DNA from: Actinomycetota bacterium | GTDB lineage: Bacteria; Actinomycetota; Thermoleophilia; Gaiellales; Gaiellaceae | Assembly (NCBI GenBank): GCA_005884155.1 | Contig: VAXD01000023.1 | Location: forward strand, 4,113-18,644 | Length of the DNA stretch: 14,532 bases | Direction of reading: 5' to 3' | In this document: positions 1 to 4,997 of the stretch, piece by piece | How positions within the stretch are numbered: the first letter of the stretch is position 1 | Layout of the letters: every line of letters begins with the position of its first letter | The notes under the pieces: generated by a model | The model's input: the letters and a program-made list of their open reading frames with translations, nothing else | Told to the model about the DNA's origin: nothing | Database searches by the model: none | Made by a program: the position numbers and the translations under genes

Positions 1-645
1 CGCTGTTGCAATCCGTGCGGCTTCCTCGGGCTCCTCGACCCGCGCGGAGACCGGCGGGCCGCCCGCCGCGGCGTAGAAGAGCGGCAGCTCGTTTGTGCGG
101 TAGCCGATGACCGGGACGCCGAGCGTCTCGAGCGCCTCGGCGGTTGCGGGGACGTCGAGCAGCGACTTTGCGCCCGAGGAGACGACGAGCGCGGACGTGC
201 GGGCGAGCTCCGTCAGGTCCGCGGAGATGTCCGGACGTTCGGCGAAGCCACGGTGAACGCCGCCGATCCCGCCCGTGCCGAGGAAGCGGATCCCGGCCGC
301 GCGGCAGACGGCGAGCGTGCCGCCGACGGTCGTCGCGCCGATCGCGCCCTGGGCAGCCGCCGCGGCGAGGTCGCGAGGGCCCACCTTGCGCGCCTCGGGC
401 CCGGCCTCGCCGAAGAGCTCGAGCTCGTCGTCGGAGAGCCCGACCACGACATCGCCGCCGAGCACGCCGATCGTCGCGGGGACCGCTCCTTCGGCGCGGA
501 CCGCCGCCTCCGCGGCGCGCCCCACCTCCACCCCCACCCTGGGAGGGAAACCGTGTGCGATCAGCGTAGTCTCGAGCGCGACGACCGGGCCGTCGTTGTG
601 GAGAGCTTGTTCCACTTCCGCGGAGATTCGGAGCGGTTCCGTCAC
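1..645 (-). CDS. psuG: Pseudouridine-5'-phosphate glycosidase, partial (C-terminus beyond the left edge)
   Basis: PsuG cleaves the C-C glycosidic bond of pseudouridine 5'-phosphate, giving uracil and ribose 5-phosphate. I translated the minus strand from a GTG at 645. The frame stays open for 215 codons to the window edge, against a family length of about 300. Motifs seen: ALETTLIAHGFP (residues 23-34), ARKVGPRDL (85-93), GATTVGGTLAVCRAAGI (103-119), TGGIGGVHRG (124-133), DISADL (139-144) and SSGAKS (156-161). E25, K87, D143 and K160 match the E. coli catalytic and metal residues E31, K93, D149 and K166 with a constant offset of six, so the active site looks intact. The gene starts 24 nt after the kinase stop, with GGGGCAGG just ahead of the GTG as a possible ribosome-binding site. 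It is probably the second gene of a two-gene operon. Family assignment is very secure. Confidence 0.95.
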   Translation of the reverse strand, partial: MTEPLRISAEVEQALHNDGPVVALETTLIAHGFPPRVGVEVGRAAEAAVRAEGAVPATIGVLGGDVVVGLSDDELELFGEAGPEARKVGPRDLAAAAAQGAIGATTVGGTLAVCRAAGIRFLGTGGIGGVHRGFAERPDISADLTELARTSALVVSSGAKSLLDVPATAEALETLGVPVIGYRTNELPLFYAAAGGPPVSARVEEPEEAARIATA

Positions 646-650
646 ACCTG

Positions 651-678
651 CCCCATCAGACCGGCCCCATCAGGCCGG
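651..678. repeat. Imperfect 14-bp tandem duplication in the psuK-psuG junction
   Basis: Positions 651-664 (CCCCATCAGACCGG) and 665-678 (CCCCATCAGGCCGG) are adjacent copies differing at one base. The unit covers the psuK stop codon and most of the leader before psuG. A slipped-strand duplication would explain the present 24-nt spacing. Confidence 0.6.
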
Positions 679-1491
679 TACCGCCCCGAGCTGTGCCACG
701 CACCGCGCTGCCGCCTCCAGGCCGAGCTCGATGCCGCCGACGATGAACCCCGCCGCGAGCGCGTCGCCTGCGCCGGTCGTGTCGAGCACGTCGCCGCCGA
801 GCGCAGCATGCTCCTCCCTCCCATCGGGCTCGTGCACGACGACCCCGCGTGAGCCGCGTTTGAGCACCGACGTCTCCGCCAGGGAGTAGGCACCCCCCAC
901 AAGCTCCCACTCGGGCTCGTTCGCGAAGACGACATCGGGCGCGAGCTCCTCGAGGCGCGCCCGGAACGCAGCCGGCCCGCGTGCGCGGATCGCGCTCCAC
1001 GACGACAGGTCGACGCTCACGCGCGCGCCCGCATCCCGCGCGAGCCGGGCCGCCGCGAGTGCCGCCTCGGCGATCGGCACGGCCAGCAGCGAATAGCCGG
1101 AGAGGTGCAGCCAGCGGCAGCCCGCGAACCAGCTCGGGTCGAGCTCGTCGGCCCGCAGCTCCGGCGAGACGCCCCGGTCGGTCGCCATCGAGCGCTCCCC
1201 GTCCGGTCCGACGAGCGCGACCACGACCCCGGTGCGGCCGTCGGCGCGTGGCCCGGAGACCTCGACTCCGCGCCGCTCGAGCAGGGAGCGAGCCAGCTCG
1301 CCGGCCGCGTCACCGCCCAGCTTCCCGACGAAACGAGCGTCCTCGCCGAGCTCGACGGCCCACGCCGCGACGTTCGCCGCCTGACCGCCGGATGCGATCC
1401 GCGTCTCGGCCGGCGTGTCCGCACCGCGTGCCAGCTGGGCCGGCGCGCGAACGATCACGTCGAGCAGAAGATCGCCGAGAGTGCAGATCAC
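670..1491 (-). CDS. psuK: PfkB-family carbohydrate kinase, probable pseudouridine kinase
   Basis: The protein has 273 aa and is a ribokinase/PfkB-fold kinase. Visible are a glycine-rich substrate-side motif (GGQAANVAAWAVELG, then VGKLGGDAAG) and the C-terminal signature DTTGAGDALAAGF. In that signature the GAGD anion hole and catalytic Asp fall at residues 240-243. Substrate cannot be read from sequence alone. The next gene on the strand, 24 nt away, is psuG, and PsuK-PsuG pairs are the known pseudouridine salvage/catabolism unit. Pseudouridine is therefore the best inferred substrate; ribokinase-like or other nucleoside kinase activity is the alternative. The start is a GTG at 1491, with no clear Shine-Dalgarno. 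It lies only 15 bp from the divergent ATG at 1507. The protein is somewhat shorter than E. coli PsuK (about 313 aa), but all core motifs are present. Confidence 0.82.
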   Translation of the reverse strand: MICTLGDLLLDVIVRAPAQLARGADTPAETRIASGGQAANVAAWAVELGEDARFVGKLGGDAAGELARSLLERRGVEVSGPRADGRTGVVVALVGPDGERSMATDRGVSPELRADELDPSWFAGCRWLHLSGYSLLAVPIAEAALAAARLARDAGARVSVDLSSWSAIRARGPAAFRARLEELAPDVVFANEPEWELVGGAYSLAETSVLKRGSRGVVVHEPDGREEHAALGGDVLDTTGAGDALAAGFIVGGIELGLEAAARCVAQLGAVPA

Positions 1492-1506
1492 TGCGAGAAT
1501 CGTGGC

Positions 1507-1713
1507 ATGGACGGCCAGCCACGGTCAGAGCGCCTGCGCTCCTTCGTGATCGGCGGCCTCGTCGGAGCCTCCGCCGTGCTCGCCGCGGCCCGTCGCAAGC
1601 GCCCTCGGGCACGCGCCACGCCGCCGGGCCTCGCCGCCTTCGAGGACGCGCCGTGCTTCCGCGAAACGCTCCAGCGCGAGGGTGGTCGTAGCAGACCCCC
1701 CGACTATCCTTAG
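1507..1713 (+). CDS. Small hypothetical single-pass membrane protein, 68 aa
   Basis: I do not recognise a named family. The ATG at 1507 begins a 68-residue protein. It has a short polar N-terminus, one predicted membrane helix (about residues 12-28, FVIGGLVGASAVLAAA), a strongly basic stretch after it (RRKRPRAR), and a compact tail with GLAAFEDAPCFRE. The basic segment would favour a cytoplasmic C-terminus. Support for its being real: it fills the gap between psuK and fmdB exactly, its stop is 5 nt before the fmdB start, and its composition (helix, basic anchor, one Cys) is not that of a random GC-rich frame. The frame is open upstream, but that part is antisense to psuK, so the first ATG beyond psuK was chosen. 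It is likely cotranscribed with fmdB. Function is unknown. Confidence 0.55.
   Translation: MDGQPRSERLRSFVIGGLVGASAVLAAARRKRPRARATPPGLAAFEDAPCFRETLQREGGRSRPPDYP
1705..1710 (+). promoter_or_regulatory. Possible -10 element for leaderless fmdB (TATCCT)
   Basis: TATCCT ends 8 nt before the GTG start of fmdB, and no Shine-Dalgarno lies between them. Transcription would begin at or beside the start codon. No convincing -35 is visible. The hexamer overlaps the 3' end of the 68-aa gene. Confidence 0.35.
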
Positions 1714-1718
1714 TACTA

Positions 1719-1997
1719 GTGCCGATCTACGAGTACCGCTGCCCGAACGGGCATCTGTTCGAGCTGATCCAGCGAATGGACGACGCCCAGCCGGAGGTCT
1801 GCGAGATCTGTGGCGAGGGCCCGGTCGAGCGCGTGCTCTACCCGGTCGCAGTGCACTTCAAGGGCTCCGGCTTCTACACGACCGACTACGGGCGCGGGAA
1901 GCGCAGCAAGGGCGACGAGTCGAAGGACAAGGACGGCGCCAAGCCGGAGACCAAAGAGTCGAAGCCGGAGAAGAAGGAGAAGGCCGCCGAGGCCTAG
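1719..1997 (+). CDS. FmdB-family zinc-ribbon protein
   Basis: The protein has 92 aa. The N-terminus MPIYEYRCPNGHLFE and the later CEICG are typical of FmdB/CxxC_CxxC_SSSS regulatory-type proteins. The first knuckle reads C-P-N-G-H instead of C-x-x-C, so a metal site would use one Cys and one His there plus the CxxC pair. This is a known actinobacterial variant as far as I recall. The segment VAVHFKGSGFYTTDYGRG is also characteristic. The last 30 or so residues are low-complexity Lys/Glu/Ser (SKGDESKDKDGAKPE and onward) and probably disordered. The start is GTG, with no Shine-Dalgarno. Family members were linked to regulation of amidase/formamidase genes, but the general function is unsettled. 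The TAG stop overlaps the TAG of the convergent LCP gene. Confidence 0.88.
   Translation: MPIYEYRCPNGHLFELIQRMDDAQPEVCEICGEGPVERVLYPVAVHFKGSGFYTTDYGRGKRSKGDESKDKDGAKPETKESKPEKKEKAAEA
1994..1997. other. Shared CTAG: overlapping convergent stop codons of fmdB and the LCP gene
   Basis: The palindrome CTAG gives TAG at 1995-1997 on the plus strand and TAG at 1994-1996 on the minus strand. There is no intergenic space for a terminator, so each transcript must end inside the other gene or rely on another mechanism. Confidence 0.9.
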
Positions 1998-3184
1998 CGG
2001 GCTCCGGGCGCCCGAGTTCCGTAGACGCACCCCGGCGGATAGGTGTCGCCCGATGGCGCAGGCGGCTGCACGGCCGATTTTCCGAGCACCATCAGGATCA
2101 CCTTGGCGTTGTCCTCGCTCGGCGTGATATCGCTGCCGGTCGAGGTCCCGCCGAGTCGGCAGTGGATCGCGTGGCCCCGGAACTTGGCCCAGCCGAGCTC
2201 GACGAAGTCGTTCGCCGAGAGGTCGGTCGCGAGCGGCTTCAGCAGGCTGCCGCCGATGAAGGGCATCTTCACGAATGTCGAGAAGCTCGCGAGCTTGCTC
2301 ATCACCGCCTGCAGGACTTGCTGATTGCGCTCGCCGCGGGTGATGTCGCTCTCGGACGGGTCGAGCAGGTTCTCGCGGATACGCGAGTAGATCAGGGCGC
2401 GCCGTCCGTTGAGATGCTGCGTGCCGGCCCTGAAGCGCCAGCCGCGCCAGCGCGAGCAGCGAACCGGCGAGCGAAACGGGCAGTCGAACTTGGAGAGAAT
2501 CGGCCGCGGCACGTTCACGGTGATCCCGCCGACCTTGTCGATCAGGTCGCGGAACTCTCTGAAGTTGACGACGATCACGTGGTTGACCGGGATGTCGGTG
2601 TAGCTCGCGACGGTGCGAATCGCGAGCCGTGGCCCGCCGATCTGGAAGGCTGCGTTGATCTTGGACGGCCCGTAGCCGGGGATCTCGACACGCAGGTCGC
2701 GCGGGATCGAGAGGTAGTAGAGGCGATGGTGCGCCGGGTCGGTGCGCAGGAGCGTGATCGAGTCGGAATGCCGGTCGCCCGAGCGCGAGACGGCCGCCGA
2801 ATGGTCGGTGCCGAGCAGCAGGATGGCGCTTGGGTCCGACAGCAGCGAGCCCTTGTCCGGCGTGAGCGCGGTGCTCGCGGTCTGCGGGAGTCGCTTGTTC
2901 GCCTCCGAGACGCCGCCGCGAAAGACGAGGTAGCCGAGCACGCCCCAGACGAGGAAGAAGATGACGACGAGCACGACCGCGATCCCGATCTCCCGGCCCC
3001 AGCGGACCTTTCGAGGGGCGCGCGCGGTCGGCTTCGGGCCGGGCCCGCGGTACCTTCCTTTCCCGTCGCGCTCGGGCCGCGGCGTGCGAGGCGGCCTGCC
3101 GGGAGGCGAGGCCGTCGGCACCCGGCCTTTGACCCGGCCACCGCGGTAGAGGCGATACGGCTTCTCTCCGCCGGGCGACGCCAT
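1994..3184 (-). CDS. LytR-CpsA-Psr (LCP) family cell-wall polymer ligase
   Basis: The protein has 396 aa. LCP enzymes move lipid-linked anionic polymers (teichoic acid, arabinogalactan or capsule-like chains) onto peptidoglycan outside the membrane. Layout: a basic, Pro-rich cytoplasmic N-terminus (1-62), one membrane helix (about 66-89), and an extracellular LCP domain (about 118-370). Domain motifs are ILLLGTD (121-127), the acidic/Arg region GDRHSDSITLLRTDP (136-150), SIPRDLRVEIPGYG (159-172) and a YSRIR...D..RGERNQQ segment (266-289). Arg and Asp positions known to bind pyrophosphate and metal are present. Cys235 and Cys243 lie in an Arg-rich insert and could form a disulfide. The ATG at 3184 was chosen because the N-terminal YRLYRGGRVKGRVP text begins right after it and it clears the divergent ROK gene. 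TACCAT lies 10 nt upstream of the start. The exact polymer is not deducible. Confidence 0.92.
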   Translation of the reverse strand: MASPGGEKPYRLYRGGRVKGRVPTASPPGRPPRTPRPERDGKGRYRGPGPKPTARAPRKVRWGREIGIAVVLVVIFFLVWGVLGYLVFRGGVSEANKRLPQTASTALTPDKGSLLSDPSAILLLGTDHSAAVSRSGDRHSDSITLLRTDPAHHRLYYLSIPRDLRVEIPGYGPSKINAAFQIGGPRLAIRTVASYTDIPVNHVIVVNFREFRDLIDKVGGITVNVPRPILSKFDCPFRSPVRCSRWRGWRFRAGTQHLNGRRALIYSRIRENLLDPSESDITRGERNQQVLQAVMSKLASFSTFVKMPFIGGSLLKPLATDLSANDFVELGWAKFRGHAIHCRLGGTSTGSDITPSEDNAKVILMVLGKSAVQPPAPSGDTYPPGCVYGTRAPGAR

Positions 3185-3194
3185 CCGGCGGCGT

Positions 3195-3200
3195 ATGGTA
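3195..3200 (-). promoter_or_regulatory. Possible -10 element for the LCP gene (TACCAT)
   Basis: On the minus strand TACCAT ends 10 nt before the LCP ATG. It lies inside the first codons of the divergent ROK gene. No Shine-Dalgarno is visible, and a -35 match is weak at best. Confidence 0.28.
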
Positions 3201-4118
3201 CCCAGCGCTTTGGAGCCGCGGGTCATCGGCGTCGACGTGGGCGGGACGAAGACGCTCGCCGCCGTGGTCGCGTCGGACGGATCCATCGAACGACGCCTGC
3301 TGTCGGAGACCGACACCTCTTCGTCGGAGGCCCAGCTCGACCAGCTCGACCGGGTGGTGGAGCAGGTGCGGGACGGCGCGGAGGTCACTGCGCTCGGTTT
3401 CGGGCTGCCGTCGCGGATCGACCAGCGCTCGGGCCGCGCAGTCGCGTCGGTGAACATCCCGCTCGAGGGGGTCGACTTCCGCGACCGGATGCACGCGCGG
3501 CACGGGTTGCCGGTCGGGATCGACAACGATGCGAACGCGGCAGCGATTGGCGAATGGAAGGCCGGCGCCGCGCGGGGCGCGCGGTACGTGGTCATGCTGA
3601 CCCTGGGAACCGGCGTCGGCGGCGGCCTGATCCTCGACGACCGGCCGTACCGCGGCGCAACCGGCACCGGAGCCGAGCTCGGCCACATCGTGATCGAACG
3701 TGACGGCCTCCCCTGCGGCTGCGGCGGGCACGGGCATCTCGAGTCGTACGCGGCCGGGCCGGCCTCAGACGCGCGAGCGGTCGAGCTCTTCGGCGCGGGC
3801 TCGCACGGCGCCGAGCTGGTTGCTCGCGCGAAGGAGGGGCACGCCGGCGCGATCGCGGCGCTGGCCGAGATCGGACGAGCGCTGGGCGCCGGAATCGCCA
3901 GCTTCGTCAACGTCTTCGAGCCCGAGCTGGTCGTCGTCGGAGGCGGGTTTGGCACCGCTGCAGGTGAGTTGCTGCTAGCGCCGGCCCGCGAAGTGCTCGC
4001 GGTTGAGGGCCTCGTCCCTTCGCGAGACAGAGTCCGTGTCGTTCCGGCCGAGCTCGGGGTGGAGGCAGGCGTGATCGGCGCGGGGATGATCGCATTCGAG
4101 GCGCTGCGCGAGAGCTGA
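3195..4118 (+). CDS. ROK-family sugar kinase, probable glucokinase
   Basis: The protein has 307 aa. ROK kinases phosphorylate glucose or related hexoses in the cytoplasm. Motifs: ATP phosphate loop GVDVGGTKT (12-20), IDNDANAAA with catalytic Asp112 (109-117), TLGTGVGGGLI, and the ROK zinc segment ELGHIVI ... CGCGGHGHLE. Predicted zinc ligands are His164, Cys174 and Cys176, with His181 where the classical CGCGxxGC motif has a third Cys. The sequence lacks an N-terminal winged helix, so it is an enzyme and not a ROK repressor. Substrate is inferred; glucose is most likely in Actinobacteria. The ATG at 3195 is 10 bp from the divergent LCP start; a TTG at 3210 is a possible alternative. The stop is one base from the rsmI start, so the two genes are probably cotranscribed. 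Confidence 0.88.
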   Translation: MVPSALEPRVIGVDVGGTKTLAAVVASDGSIERRLLSETDTSSSEAQLDQLDRVVEQVRDGAEVTALGFGLPSRIDQRSGRAVASVNIPLEGVDFRDRMHARHGLPVGIDNDANAAAIGEWKAGAARGARYVVMLTLGTGVGGGLILDDRPYRGATGTGAELGHIVIERDGLPCGCGGHGHLESYAAGPASDARAVELFGAGSHGAELVARAKEGHAGAIAALAEIGRALGAGIASFVNVFEPELVVVGGGFGTAAGELLLAPAREVLAVEGLVPSRDRVRVVPAELGVEAGVIGAGMIAFEALRES

Positions 4119-4119
4119 C

Positions 4120-4923
4120 ATGCCGCTCGCCGTCTGCGCGACCCCGATCGGGAACCTGGAGGACGTGACGTTGCGTGTGCTGCGCGAGCTCGCCGAGGCG
4201 GACGTCGTGCTCTGCGAGGACACGCGGCACACGCGCAAGCTGCTCGAACGACACGGCGTGCGCGTGCGGCTGCTGTCGTACCACGAGCACAACGAGGCGG
4301 CGCGGACGGCCGCGCTCATGCCGCGGCTCCAGGCGGGCGAGCGCGTCGCGTTGGTCAGCGACGCCGGCTTGCCGGGGATCTCCGATCCTGGAGCGCGCTT
4401 GATTCGGGCGGCGCGCGACGCCGGAGTGGAGGTGACCGTGCTGCCGGGGCCGTCGGCGGTCGAGACCGCGCTGGTCGCCGCCGGCTTCGAGCCGGAGCGC
4501 TACCAGTTCGTCGGCTACCTCCCGCGGGGGGAGACGGCGTTGGCCGCGCTGGGGAACGAGCTGCAGGCGTGGCAGTGGCCGGTAGTCGCGTTCGAGTCGC
4601 CGCAGCGACTGGCGGCCTCGCTTCGGGCGCTCGCGCGCGTGAGCCCCGATCGCCAGGCGGCGGTCTGTCGCGAGCTGACGAAGCGGTTCGAGGAGGTGGC
4701 GGTGGGAACGCTCGCGGAGCTGGCAGAGCGCTTCCGGGACGGGGTGAAGGGTGAGGTCACGCTCGTACTCGGCCCTACGGAGGCGCGGACTGCCGACGAG
4801 AGTGCCGCGGTAGCTGCGATGGCCAAGCTCTTGGAGTTGGGAGTGCCTCGGCGGCGGGCGGCGGAGGTCGTCTCCCAGCTGACGGGAGCGCCGAGAAACC
4901 GGCTCTACCGCGGCTCTCTGTAG
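4120..4923 (+). CDS. rsmI: 16S rRNA (cytidine-1402 2'-O)-methyltransferase
   Basis: The protein has 267 aa and belongs to the SAM-dependent tetrapyrrole-methylase fold. RsmI methylates the 2'-OH of C1402 in the decoding centre of 16S rRNA. Visible motifs in order: ATPIGNLEDVTLR near the N-terminus, VLCEDTRHT, SYHEHNE, VALVSDAGLPGISDPG, VLPGPSAVETALVAAG, GYLPR, ESPQRL and CRELTKRFEEV. These are the family hallmarks and all are intact. The C-terminal tail (GVPRRRAAEVVSQLTGAPRNRLYRG) is the short helical domain seen in RsmI proteins. The start follows the ROK stop (TGA at 4116-4118) by one base, so translational coupling is likely. The gene is part of the rsmI-metG-tatD-rsmA-ispE neighbourhood found in Actinobacteria. 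Confidence 0.95.
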   Translation: MPLAVCATPIGNLEDVTLRVLRELAEADVVLCEDTRHTRKLLERHGVRVRLLSYHEHNEAARTAALMPRLQAGERVALVSDAGLPGISDPGARLIRAARDAGVEVTVLPGPSAVETALVAAGFEPERYQFVGYLPRGETALAALGNELQAWQWPVVAFESPQRLAASLRALARVSPDRQAAVCRELTKRFEEVAVGTLAELAERFRDGVKGEVTLVLGPTEARTADESAAVAAMAKLLELGVPRRRAAEVVSQLTGAPRNRLYRGSL

Positions 4924-4929
4924 CCCGAT

Positions 4930-4958
4930 TTGACAACGTCCGCGGGCCTTGCTACGGT
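4930..4958 (+). promoter_or_regulatory. Sigma-70-type promoter for the M23-like gene
   Basis: A perfect -35 TTGACA (4930-4935) is followed after 17 bp by TACGGT (4953-4958). It lies in the 74-bp gap between rsmI and the M23-like gene and is the clearest promoter in the window. GGAGG (4984-4988) is a well-placed ribosome-binding site, 9 nt before the ATG at 4998. Confidence 0.7.
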
Positions 4959-4997
4959 GGCCGGCGTTGCCATGTCCGACAACGGAGGTTCGACCAA

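Noticed and set aside
144..889. Plus-strand frames (141, 199 and 204 aa) over the left end
   Set aside because: They are antisense to psuG and psuK, whose minus-strand translations show full family motifs.
1716..3737. Very long open frames of 673 aa on both strands (1682-3703 plus, 1716-3737 minus) across the LCP region
   Set aside because: They translate to Arg/Ala/Pro-rich text with no motifs and lie antisense to, or in another frame of, the LCP gene. High GC removes stop codons and creates such shadows.
3185..3955. Minus-strand upstream extension of the LCP gene to 653 aa
   Set aside because: The extra residues are antisense to the ROK kinase and have shadow composition; the natural N-terminus begins at 3184.
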